Shown here piece after piece: positions 23,546 through 34,708 of a DNA stretch of 34,708 bases. A program made the translations under genes and the position numbers. The notes beneath the pieces were generated by a model, which was not told the origin of the DNA, did not search any database, and was given only the letters and a program-made list of their open reading frames with translations. Source of the stretch: Streptomyces sp. SID8352 (GTDB taxonomy: Bacteria > Actinomycetota > Actinomycetes > Streptomycetales > Streptomycetaceae). Location: positions 1 to 34,708 of the forward strand of contig NZ_WWGX01000020.1 in NCBI RefSeq assembly GCF_009862265.1, in the 5' to 3' direction. Numbering within the stretch: the stretch's first letter is position 1; each line of letters begins with the position of its first letter.

Positions 23546-25273
23546 TCAGTCCCGGCCGCGCAGGTGGCACAGGAGCAGGCACACGTCGTCGTCGCGTTCG
23601 GAGTCACTGAGCAGGGGTTCCAGGATGCCGTCCGCCGAACCCTCCAGATCCGAGGCGAGCCGCTCCGCGTCGAAGGAGCCCAGCACCCCGGCGAGCCGCT
23701 CGATGCCCGGGTCGATGCCCCGGGCCCGCCGCTCCACCAGACCGTCGGTGTACAGCGCCAGCGTCGCGCCCGGCGCCAGCCGCACCGTGTGGTCCGTGAT
23801 CTCCTGGTTCAGCGGAATGCCCAGCATCGCGCCCGGCTTGGCGTCCAGCAGCCGCACCTCGCCGTCCGGCATGCGCAGCACCGGCGGCGGATGGCCCGCC
23901 GCCGCCCACGTCAGGGTCCGCCCGTCGGGATGGAAGCGGGCCATGACGGCGGTCGCGAACAGATCGGGCTGCAGGTGGTGCAGGAAGGTGTGCAGCCGCG
24001 TCAGCAGCCGCCCCGGGCTGCCCCCGTCGACGGCGTAGGCGCGCAGCGCGGTCCGCAACTGGCTCATCATCACCGCCGCCCGCAGCCCGTGCCCGGTCAC
24101 GTCGCCGACCACGACCACCACCCCGCCGTCCGGCTGCCGGAACGCGTCGTACCAGTCGCCGCCGATGTTCAGCCCGTGGGTCGCCGGGAGGTAGCGGGCG
24201 GCCAGGCCGAGACCGGGCGGCGCCGGCAGCTCCGTCAGCAGGGCGCGCTGGAGGGTCTCCGCGATGTCGCGGTTGTGCTGGTAGCGCTGGGCGTGGTCGA
24301 TGGCGATGCCGGTCCGGCGGGTCAGCTCGATCAGCATCACCGCGTCGTCCGGGTCCCAGCGCTCCCCGGGCGGCGACAGCGTCAGCACGCCCATCGCGGC
24401 CCGCCGGGTGAGCAGCGGAACGCACAGCAGCGGCCGGTCCGGGGACAGCGCCGAGGGCGGCTGGTCGTCCACGCCCGGCAGCCCGCCGGGCAGTCCGGCC
24501 GCGTACTGGGGCCGCCCGGTGCGGGCCGCGAGGACCGCTGCGGCGGCGTGCGCGGGCGATCCGTCCCGCTCGTCCCCCACGTCGAAGAGCCAGACGTCGA
24601 CCCGGCTCGCGTACTCCGGGACCAGCAGCTCCGGCAGCCGCCGCACGATCTCGTGGTGGTCCAGCGAGGCCGTCAGGACGGCGCTCGCGTCCGCCAGGAA
24701 CGTCAGCCGGCGGCGCGCGTTCTCCGCCTCGGTGCGCGCCGCCCGCTCGGCCGCGAACGCCTCCCGCTGCGCCCGCCCGGCCGCGTCCAGCTCGGCGTGG
24801 AGCGCCACCACGCCCTGGTTGGTCTGGTGCAGCTCCTCCCGGTGGAAGCCCACCAGGCCCTCCTGCTCGGCGAGCCGCTCCAGCACCAGCGCCGTGTCCT
24901 CGTCGGCGCCCAGCAGCGCATGGGCCAGCGCGGCCGGGCCGTCCGCCGCCGCGCCGCCCCCGGGCACCACCGCCGCGGGGTCGGGGCAGGCCACCGACAT
25001 CCGCCACGGCGGCTCCCCGGCGGCACTGGCCTCCGGCGTCGGCGTCAGCACGGCGTGCAGCGTTCCCTGCCCGCCCGGCGGGGCCGTGCCGGTGTCCAGC
25101 ACGAGGCGCCAGACACCGCCCTTGGCCAGGCACTGCCGCAGCCGCGCGCCGAGCGCCGCCACCAGCCGGGTCCGCTCCAGCGTCGGCACTCCGCAGGCCG
25201 CCGCGAGCCGGGTGGCGCCGATGCGGGCCCGCGCCGCGTCGGTGACGTCGGTGATCTGCCACGTACGGGTCAT
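23546..25273 (-). CDS. GAF-PP2C (SpoIIE/RsbU-like) serine phosphatase
   Basis: This 575-residue protein is likely to dephosphorylate an RsbV-type STAS antagonist, the output step of partner switching. The N-terminal 100 residues resemble a degenerate RsbT-like fold. A coiled coil follows at about 145-185 (HREELHQTNQGVVALHAELDAA), then GAF at about 185-345 and SpoIIE/PP2C at about 375-570. Metal-binding motifs GGDWYDAF, VGDVTGHG and YTDGLVERR plus DDDVCLLL are intact. The ATG at 25273 overlaps the stop of the preceding gene by 4 nt (ATGA). Last gene of the stressosome cluster. Confidence 0.9.
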   Translation of the reverse strand: MTRTWQITDVTDAARARIGATRLAAACGVPTLERTRLVAALGARLRQCLAKGGVWRLVLDTGTAPPGGQGTLHAVLTPTPEASAAGEPPWRMSVACPDPAAVVPGGGAAADGPAALAHALLGADEDTALVLERLAEQEGLVGFHREELHQTNQGVVALHAELDAAGRAQREAFAAERAARTEAENARRRLTFLADASAVLTASLDHHEIVRRLPELLVPEYASRVDVWLFDVGDERDGSPAHAAAAVLAARTGRPQYAAGLPGGLPGVDDQPPSALSPDRPLLCVPLLTRRAAMGVLTLSPPGERWDPDDAVMLIELTRRTGIAIDHAQRYQHNRDIAETLQRALLTELPAPPGLGLAARYLPATHGLNIGGDWYDAFRQPDGGVVVVVGDVTGHGLRAAVMMSQLRTALRAYAVDGGSPGRLLTRLHTFLHHLQPDLFATAVMARFHPDGRTLTWAAAGHPPPVLRMPDGEVRLLDAKPGAMLGIPLNQEITDHTVRLAPGATLALYTDGLVERRARGIDPGIERLAGVLGSFDAERLASDLEGSADGILEPLLSDSERDDDVCLLLCHLRGRD

Positions 25274-26331
25274 CGGCGGTCCGGCGGGGTCGGGGCCAGG
25301 ACGGCCACGGCGGTGTCGTCGCGCACCGGGCGGGCGCGGCTGCTGGCGTCCCGGACGGTCACCGCGGCCGTCACCGCCGGGTCCGCCTCCGGGGCGCAGG
25401 TGCCGGGCGACGGCGTCCAGCGGCTCGGCAGGCCGTCGCTGTGCAGGATCAGCATCCGGTCCCCGGCCCACGCGTGCTCCTCGTCGCGCACGGTCGTGGG
25501 CCGGTGCGCGCCCACGATGCCCGGCTGCGACAGCAGGGGGCGCCAGACGCCGCCCGCGCACAGCCGCGCCCCGATGTTGCCGATCCCGGCGAACCACAGC
25601 CGGCCCGCCCCCGGATCGACCTGGACCAGCGCCACGGCCGCGCCCCGGGTGCCGGACAGCGCCGCGTCCAGCCGCTTCAGCGCCTCCGAGGGCCGCAGGG
25701 CCGCGGCACCGCGCAGCGCCTCCACCGCCGCCGACGAGGCACGGGCCGCCTCCGGGCCGTGGCCGAGGCCGTCGGCCAGCATCAGCGTGGCCCGGTCCGC
25801 GCCGCGCACCCACGCCCAGGCGTCACCGGAGTACTCCGCCCCGCCCAGCGGCACGTTCACCCCGCCCGCCCGCACCCCGGCCACCGGGTCCGACGGCCCG
25901 GTACGGTCCCGGGGCGCGCCGATCCGGGCCAGCGCCACCGTGCCGGCGCCCGGGGCGCTGTGCAGATCGAAGTCGTCGGCCAGGCGGGCGCAGGTGCCGA
26001 GCCCCGCGCCCAGCGATCCGGCGGTGCTGAAGCCGTCGCCCAGGGCGGCGGCCACGTCGGGGATGCCCGGCCCGTGGTCGACGGCGGCGATCTGCACCAT
26101 CGGAGCCCCGTCCCGCCCGTCCACGAGCACCGGCGGGGCCACCACGTCGATGAGGACCTGGCCGCCCCCGGCGTGCTTGAGCAGGTTGGTCGCCAGCTCC
26201 GTCGCGACCAGGGCCGCGGCGGCGGTGCGCGCCTCGTCCAGCCGGGCCCGCGCCGCCGCGTGCTCGGCGGCCACCCGGGCGTCGCGCACCCGGGTCGAAT
26301 CGTGCACCGGCACCTCCCACACCCGGGGCAT
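25270..26331 (-). CDS. RsbT/RsbW-type ATPase fused to RsbX-type PP2C phosphatase
   Basis: This 353-residue two-domain protein has a GHKL ATPase at residues 1-140, with N-box TELATNLLKHA (44-54), DHGPGI (85-90) and GSLGAGLGTCARL (105-117). A PP2C domain follows at about 155-350 with ADGLGHGPEA (186-195), HSDGLPSR (298) and VRDDTAVAVL. In Bacillus, RsbX resets the stressosome by dephosphorylating RsbS and RsbR, while RsbT is the kinase; here both activities share one chain. The ATG at 26331 follows GGGAGGAG. The start overlaps the rsbT stop by one nucleotide and the end overlaps the next gene by four. Confidence 0.88.
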   Translation of the reverse strand: MPRVWEVPVHDSTRVRDARVAAEHAAARARLDEARTAAAALVATELATNLLKHAGGGQVLIDVVAPPVLVDGRDGAPMVQIAAVDHGPGIPDVAAALGDGFSTAGSLGAGLGTCARLADDFDLHSAPGAGTVALARIGAPRDRTGPSDPVAGVRAGGVNVPLGGAEYSGDAWAWVRGADRATLMLADGLGHGPEAARASSAAVEALRGAAALRPSEALKRLDAALSGTRGAAVALVQVDPGAGRLWFAGIGNIGARLCAGGVWRPLLSQPGIVGAHRPTTVRDEEHAWAGDRMLILHSDGLPSRWTPSPGTCAPEADPAVTAAVTVRDASSRARPVRDDTAVAVLAPTPPDRR

Positions 26332-26771
26332 CAGCTCTCCTCCCGGGGACGGGGCGGACGGCCCACCCACGAGGTGACCCGCACCGTGGTGCCGGTGCCC
26401 CGCTCGCTCTCGATCGCGAAGTCGTGCACCAGGCGCCGGGCGCCGCCCAGCCCCATGCCCAGCCCCTCGCCCGAGGTGAAGCCGTCGCTGAGCGCCTGTT
26501 CGACGTCGGCGATGCCCGGACCCTCGTCACTGAAGGTGAGCCGCAGCCCCCGCACCGGTCCGTCCGCGACGACCTCCGTCTCCATCGATCCTCCGCCGCC
26601 GTACACCAGCGTGTTGCGGGCCAGCTCGCTGGCCGCGGTGATCAGCTTCGTCTGGTCCACCAGACCGAAGCCGAGCTGTGCGGCGGACTGCCGCACGTGC
26701 TGGCGCACCCACACCAGATCCATGTCCGAACGGATCGGCAGGCGGGCCTGTGCGCCCGCGGCGGTGTGCAT
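26331..26771 (-). CDS. rsbT: RsbT-like serine/threonine kinase (stressosome switch kinase)
   Basis: This 146-residue GHKL kinase has N-box SELARNTLVYGG (about 48-59), G1 box SDEGPGI (81-87) and G2 box GEGLGMGLGGARRL (101-114), the last typical of RsbT rather than RsbW. By family knowledge it phosphorylates RsbS and RsbR on stress, leaves the stressosome and activates an RsbU-type phosphatase. The ATG at 26771 shares one nucleotide with the rsbS stop (TGATG), so translation is coupled. Its position after rsbR-rsbS fits the conserved order. Confidence 0.92.
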   Translation of the reverse strand: MHTAAGAQARLPIRSDMDLVWVRQHVRQSAAQLGFGLVDQTKLITAASELARNTLVYGGGGSMETEVVADGPVRGLRLTFSDEGPGIADVEQALSDGFTSGEGLGMGLGGARRLVHDFAIESERGTGTTVRVTSWVGRPPRPREES

Positions 26772-27202
26772 CAGAGACGCCCCCCGCTCAGACCGCCGAA
26801 GCGGGAGGAGGGCGCCTGCGCGCGCAGCAGGTCGAGCGCGGCCTCGGTGCTCAGCGCCGTGTGCACCCCGGGCAGGTTCAGACCCAGCTCCACGAGGGTG
26901 ATGGCGACCGCCGGGCGCATGCCGACCAGCACCGTCCGCGCGGCCAGCAGCCCGGTCTGCGCGGCGATCTCGGCCAGCACCCGGCCGAGGAAGGAGTCGA
27001 CGATCTCCACGGCGGAGATGTTGATGATCACCCCGGTGGCGCCGCTGCGGACGATGGTCCCGGCCAGGTCGTCCTGGAGCCGCCGCGCCGTGGTGTCGTG
27101 CAGGTCGCCCTGGAGGGTGACGAGCAGCACCTCACCGAGCCGCAGCACCGGCACATGCCCCGTCACCGGCTCCGCGAAGGGCCCCGGAAGCGCTTCGTTC
27201 AC
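26771..27202 (-). CDS. rsbS: RsbS-like stressosome scaffold, single STAS domain
   Basis: This 143-residue STAS protein carries IINISAVEIVDSFLGRVL; Ser70 in VDSF is in the position of the RsbT-phosphorylated serine of RsbS. VGMRPAVAITLVELGL is the usual C-terminal STAS helix segment. With RsbR it should form the stressosome core that holds RsbT. The GTG at 27202 overlaps the rsbR stop by four nucleotides (GTGA). Confidence 0.92.
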   Translation of the reverse strand: MNEALPGPFAEPVTGHVPVLRLGEVLLVTLQGDLHDTTARRLQDDLAGTIVRSGATGVIINISAVEIVDSFLGRVLAEIAAQTGLLAARTVLVGMRPAVAITLVELGLNLPGVHTALSTEAALDLLRAQAPSSRFGGLSGGRL

Positions 27203-28095
27203 CGGGCGACCGGGCCCGTCGGGTCGGGGGTCACGATGCCGCCGCCGAGCTGGTGCAGGACGTAGCCCAGGGCGTCGGCCAGGCTCGCCCTGGTCACCAC
27301 GTTGCCCAGGTCGAGACCCAGATGGACCATGGTCTGCGCGATGGCCGGGCGGATGCCGGAGACGATGCACTCGGCGCCCATCAGCCGCGCCGCGGCGACC
27401 GTCTTCATCAGGTGCTGGGCCACCAGCGAGTCGACGGTCGGGACACCGGTGATGTCCAGGATCGCGTAGCGCGCCTGCTGCTCGACGATCGACTCCAGCA
27501 GGGTCTCCATCACCACCTGGCTGCGCGCGCTGTCCAGCGTCCCGATCAGCGGAACGGCCACGATGCCGTCCCACAGCTTGATCACCGGGGTGGCCACCTC
27601 CAGGAGCTGCAGCCGCTGCCGGTCGATGAGCGCCTGGCCCTCGCTGAGCGCCGTCTGCACCACCACGACCCGCAGGGTGCCCATCAGCACGCTCAGCGTG
27701 CTCAGGCAGTCCCGGACGTGCTCCGGCGGGGCGTCCGCGAGATCGGCGAGCAGCAGGTTCTCCAGCGGCGGGCGCAGCGCCGCCAGCTCGGTGGACACCT
27801 GGCCGGTGCTCAGACCGGCCCGGGAGCGGGCCACGCCCATCCGGGCGAGCTGCTCGCGCACGGTCGTGAACCCGGCGGCGTCCGGGTCCTCCACCCGGGC
27901 CGCGTCCGCCACCTGGGCCAGCGCGTCCACCACGGACTTGCCCGCCTCGACCGCCTCGTCCCGCGAGAGCGTGAACACGGCCCGGAACAGCGGCTCGTCC
28001 GCCCAGCGCTGGCCGATCTGCTCACGCCGGCGCCGCAGGAACCCCTTCAGCTCGTCCGTCGGCGATCCGGCCGTTCCCCGTACCTGCTCCGGCAC
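27199..28095 (-). CDS. rsbR: RsbR-like stressosome sensor/scaffold
   Basis: This 298-residue protein has an N-terminal all-helical sensor domain (1-155) of the RsbR_N type and a C-terminal STAS domain (about 165-285). The segments ATPVIKLWDGIVAVPLIGTLDS (Thr169) and DITGVPTVDSLVAQHLM (Thr220) correspond to the two phosphorylated threonines known in Bacillus RsbR. The signal sensed is unknown. The GTG at 28095 is chosen because GAGGAG is eight bases upstream; a GTG three codons earlier overlaps that site. It is separated from the upstream STAS gene by 191 bp with a hairpin, so it probably has its own promoter. Confidence 0.9.
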   Translation of the reverse strand: MPEQVRGTAGSPTDELKGFLRRRREQIGQRWADEPLFRAVFTLSRDEAVEAGKSVVDALAQVADAARVEDPDAAGFTTVREQLARMGVARSRAGLSTGQVSTELAALRPPLENLLLADLADAPPEHVRDCLSTLSVLMGTLRVVVVQTALSEGQALIDRQRLQLLEVATPVIKLWDGIVAVPLIGTLDSARSQVVMETLLESIVEQQARYAILDITGVPTVDSLVAQHLMKTVAAARLMGAECIVSGIRPAIAQTMVHLGLDLGNVVTRASLADALGYVLHQLGGGIVTPDPTGPVAR

Positions 28096-28250
28096 CTGTT
28101 CCACTCCTCGTACGCGTGGCGCCGCACCGGCCCGGGGGCTCGGAGACGACGACGTGACTCTGCCGGGCGCCCACCGCGTGCGGCGGTGCGCCCAGGACGG
28201 CACCTGCTCCCCCGCGGGGCCCGGCCGGGCCGTCCGGCGGCCGGTGCCCC

Positions 28251-28269
28251 GTCCCCCGCGCCGGGGGAC
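28251..28269 (-). terminator. 8-bp hairpin after the RsbV-like gene
   Basis: gtcccccg / cgggggac around a 3-nt loop, 17 nt after the STAS gene stop on the same strand. It is a plausible U-less terminator, or partial terminator, separating the kinase-phosphatase-antagonist part of the cluster from rsbRST. Confidence 0.5.
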
Positions 28270-28286
28270 GACGGTCCGGGACGGGG

Positions 28287-28679
28287 TCAGACCCCCGCCT
28301 CCGGCGGCGCCGCGGGACCCGCGTCGACCCGGGCCAGCGCCTCTCGCTCGGTCCCGGAGACCGGCACCGTGATGCTGACGCCGGTCAGGTCGAGTATCCG
28401 GCGCACCGCGGGCGGCGGCGCGATGATCTGCACACTGCCCGGCAGATCGCGCGCCTCCTGGTAGACCCGCAGGATGATGTTCATCCCGGAGGAGTCCATG
28501 AACGGTACCTGGGAGAGGTCCAGCAGGAAGTGGCGCCGCCCGTGATGGAGCTGGTTGGCCAGATGGTGCTGGAACTCGGTGGCGGTGTCGACGTCCAGGT
28601 AGCCCACCACCTTCAGCAGCGCGACGTCCTCCCGGGGCAGCGTCACATCGACGGACAGCGGGTTCTGGGCAAGGGACAC
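28287..28679 (-). CDS. STAS anti-anti-sigma factor (RsbV-like)
   Basis: This is a 130-residue STAS protein. LLDLSQVPFMDSSGMNIIL contains the phosphorylatable serine (Ser63 in MDSSG) that anti-sigma kinases target. Unphosphorylated, it should bind an RsbW-type anti-sigma factor and free a sigma factor. It is the natural substrate candidate for the PP2C phosphatases next to it. The GTG at 28679 follows GGAGGT. It lies about 105 bp after the ANTAR-PP2C gene on the same strand. No RsbW partner adjoins it. Confidence 0.9.
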   Translation of the reverse strand: MSLAQNPLSVDVTLPREDVALLKVVGYLDVDTATEFQHHLANQLHHGRRHFLLDLSQVPFMDSSGMNIILRVYQEARDLPGSVQIIAPPPAVRRILDLTGVSITVPVSGTEREALARVDAGPAAPPEAGV

Positions 28680-28784
28680 GTGTACCTCCAGCGTTCGACG
28701 GCCGGGGCACTCTCCCGCCCCGGTGGGCACCGCGCGCGGTGCCCATCGCGCTCCGCGTCTACCCCCCGATCCCCGGCTCATACG

Positions 28785-31336
28785 TCACCCGACCCGGATC
28801 CCCACCAGGCACGTGTCGTCGTCCGTGTCCGACCTGCTGTAGGTGAGCAGCCGGTCCAGGTGCTGGTCCAGCGTGTTCGGCCGCTGCCGCGCGGTGCTCA
28901 GCAGATGGGTCAGCGACTCCTCCACCGACCGGTCCCGGCGCTCGATCAGACCGTCGGTGTACATCAGCAGGGTGTCCTCGGCGGCGAGCTGCGCCTCGTC
29001 CTCCTCGTACGCCGCCTCGGGCACCGCGCCCAGCAGCATGCCCCGCACCAGCGGCAGCGGCTCCGCCGCCGCGTCGCGGACCAGCACCGGCGGCAGGTGC
29101 CCCGCCCTGGCCCAGCGCAGCGTCCGGCGGTCCGGGTCGTACAGTCCGCACACCGCCGTCGCGGTCACCCCGCCCGTCAGGTGGTGCGCCACGATGTTGA
29201 GCCAGGACAGCAGCTGACCGGGTCCGGCCCCGGTCACCGCCAGCCCGCGCAGCGCGTTGCGCAGCACCACCATGCTGGTAGCGGCCTCTATGCCGTGCCC
29301 GGCCACGTCGCCGACGCACAGCAGCACCCGCCCGCTCGGCAGCATCACCGCGTCGTACCAGTCGCCGCCCACCAGCTGCTCGGTCTCCGCGGGCCGGTAG
29401 CGCACTGCCACCTGGAGCCCGGGGACGGTCAGCGGCGTCTGGGCCGGCGGCATGATGGCGTGCTGCAACTGGAGCGTCAGCCTGTTGCGCTCGATGGCCT
29501 GCTGCTCGGACTGGGCCAGCTGGTCACGGGTGGCGGCCAGCGCCACCTCCGTCCAGTGCTGCGCCGAGATGTCCTGATAGGCGCCGCGCACCACCAGCAG
29601 CCGGTCGTCGGTGTCCAGCACCGGCTCCGCCACCACCCGCACGTGCCGCGTCACCCCCTCCGGCCGCTGGAGCCGGAACGCCGCGGACGCGGGCCTGCGG
29701 TGGTGCAGCAGGGTGCGCAGGAAGCGGCCGATGGCCACCGCGTCGTCCGGGTGCGTGTGCGCGGCCAACCGCTCCAGCGGCACCGGCACGCTCGACCGGG
29801 GCCGCCCGTAGAGGTCGAAGAGCTGGCCGTTCCAGGTGATCTCGGCGGTGAGCAGGTTCTCCTCGAAGCCGCCGATCCGCCCCAGGCGCTGGGCGTGCTG
29901 GAGCAGGCTGGCCAGTCGCGCGGTCTCGTCCTCGATCCGCCAGATGAGCAGGACCGCGTTGCCGTGCCGGCTGATGCTGATGTCCGCGACCGCCGACAGC
30001 GGCACCTGGTCCACCAGCGCCGTCAGGTTCATCCGCCGTGCCCGGAACGCCTCCCCGGTCGCGTACACCCGCTCCACGCTGCGGAACAGCTCGCTCTCCC
30101 CGGCGGCCATCGGGAAGGCCTCCAGCAGCAGCGCCCCGCCGACCACGGCGCGCGGCCGTCCGGCGGGGTCCAGGAAGCGCTTGTTCACGTGCTGGATGCG
30201 GAAGTCCGCGAGCTGCCCGGAGACGTCCAGGTACGGCACCAGGACCAGGGCCGGGTCGTGCAGCCCGTCGGCCAGGTCCATCAGCTCGGCCGCGTCCGGC
30301 ATCACCCGGGGCTCGGAGCCGGTGCCCGGGGGCGGGGAGTACGACTCCAGGGTGTGCGCGCACAGCTCGGCCAGCGCCTCCAGCTGGCGCACCACCTGCG
30401 GCGGACGGGGCGGCAGCGGGCCCGGCCAGACGATCTCCAGCACCCCGTGGATGCGGCCCCCCGTCCCGGCGGGCAGGGCGACCCGGCCCCCGTCCGGGTA
30501 CTGGTGGCGGCCCACGCTGGGCGGGCCGGTCCGGGCGAGCGAGCCGATCCACTGGCCGGAGCGCTCGGTCAGCCCGGTGCGGGCGACGGTGGTCACGTCC
30601 GGCGGCACGTACCGCCAGCGGGCGGCCTCCGCCGGGGAGAACCCGGCGCTGCCCGCCAGCGTGAGCGAGCCGTCGGAACCGGCCGCCCAGATGGCGACGG
30701 CGGCCGCGCCGAGGGGGCGCAGCGCCTGCTCCAGCAGGGCGTCGGCCACGGCCTGGGTGTCGTCGGCGGCCAGCGCGCCGCTCTCGGCCGCCCGCAGCCG
30801 CACGGCCGCCGACCCCGCCGGGGTCTCCGCGGTGACGTCGGCCCGGTCGCGGTGGGCGTCGGCGGAGGTGGCCGCGAGGAACGCCTCGGTCACCTCCGAC
30901 ATCCGGTCCCGGGCGGCCTGGTTGATGACCTCGACCGCGAACGCCAGCGGGGTCACCTGGGACTGCTCGGCCAGCTCGGCCAGTTGCCGGGCGGCCTGCG
31001 CCGGTCCGCACCGCAGCCGCTCCACCAGGATGCCCTTGGCCAGCTCGATCAGGGCCCGCCCCTCGGCCTCCGCCTGGGCGGCCCGCACCTCGCGGCTGAG
31101 CCGGTCCACCGTGGCCGCCAGCCGGCCCACCGGTGACAGCGGCGCGGCTCCTCCCGGCCGGGCCGGGAGGACGGCGTCCGCGCCGCCGGGACCCGGTCGG
31201 CCGGTCGCCGGGGCCGCCGTCGCCGGGGCGTTTGGCTCCGCGCCGGGGACCTCCGTCCCGCGGGGGTTCCCGCCGGGTGTCTCCGAGCCCGGTGTCTCCG
31301 AGCCGGGCCGGGGCCCTCGGGGGTGTCCGGGGGCGC

Positions 31337-31340
<4 letters not shown>
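28785..31340 (-). CDS. ANTAR-GAF-PAS-PAS-PP2C multidomain phosphatase
   Basis: This is an 851-residue protein. Order: Pro/Gly-rich tail with a short SETPG repeat (1-70); ANTAR-like helical domain (about 78-143, EGRALIELAKGILVERLRCG); GAF-like (about 190-345); PAS-type domains (about 355-600, the second including GGFEENLLTAEITWNGQLFDL and FRLQRPEGVTRHVRVVAEP); and SpoIIE PP2C (about 625-850) with VGGDWYDAV, VGDVAGHG, MYTDGLIERR and DDDTCLVG intact. It probably dephosphorylates the RsbV-like STAS protein encoded just downstream. ANTAR domains usually bind RNA hairpins, so an RNA-linked role is possible. The ATG at 31340 overlaps the hybrid kinase stop by 4 nt. Confidence 0.88.

Positions 31341-34708
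<3,368 letters not shown>

Noticed and set aside
21836..26377. A 1513-codon open frame on the plus strand
   Set aside because: It lies antisense to ndh, the phosphatase and kinase genes, is Arg/Gly/His/Gln-rich with no domain, and is a third-position GC shadow.
28530..31136. A plus-strand frame of 868 codons over the ANTAR-PP2C gene
   Set aside because: Antisense shadow; the minus strand encodes recognisable PP2C, PAS and ANTAR motifs.

Overview
The window comes from a very GC-rich actinomycete, almost certainly Streptomyces or a close relative. The signs are strong G/C bias at third codon positions, a WhiB-family protein, a SigB/SigF-type sigma factor, DUF1206 and DUF4032 proteins, and decayed Streptomyces-type transposases. 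The sequence begins exactly at an IS terminus, so the left edge may be a contig break at a repeated element. The right edge cuts a large sensor kinase.

Positions 1-8.5 kb hold an intact IS5-family element (1-995) that abuts the stop codon of a butanediol-dehydrogenase-like gene. Then come a DUF4032 kinase-like gene coupled to a metallo-beta-lactamase-fold hydrolase, a long GC-rich non-coding stretch, an AlkB-type dioxygenase with a LexA-like (SOS) box at its start, a large FAD dehydrogenase and a DUF488 protein. Positions 8.6-11.4 kb are an accessory patch: a small WhiB-like gene preceded by 20-bp tandem repeats, a wrecked IS630-family transposase, an APH-type phosphotransferase, and an array of thirteen perfect 8-bp repeats.

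Positions 11.4-19.5 kb carry a divergent lysG/lysE pair with a clear operator, an MFS exporter, a cyclic-nucleotide-binding-fold protein, a decayed Orn/Lys/Arg decarboxylase, a small coiled-coil protein, a SigB-type sigma factor, a DUF1206 membrane protein whose stop codon lies inside a 29-bp tandem repeat, and a conserved-looking hypothetical protein.

Positions 19.5-34.7 kb lie entirely on the minus strand: a FUSC-type membrane protein, a type II NADH dehydrogenase, and an eight-gene stress-signalling cluster. In transcription order the cluster is: HAMP-array hybrid histidine kinase; ANTAR-GAF-PAS-PP2C phosphatase; STAS antagonist (RsbV-like); RsbR; RsbS; RsbT; a fusion of an RsbT/RsbW-type ATPase to an RsbX-type phosphatase; and a GAF-PP2C phosphatase (RsbU-like). 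Most junctions overlap by 1 or 4 nt. This is a stressosome-type partner-switching module with three PP2C phosphatases. It probably feeds a SigB-family factor, and the sigma gene at 16.6 kb is the in-window candidate. No standalone RsbW is visible.

The stressosome cluster is the most interesting system here. Secondary points are the SOS box at alkB, the lysE promoter/operator, and the repeat arrays. All calls come from reading sequence and translations; no database search was run.
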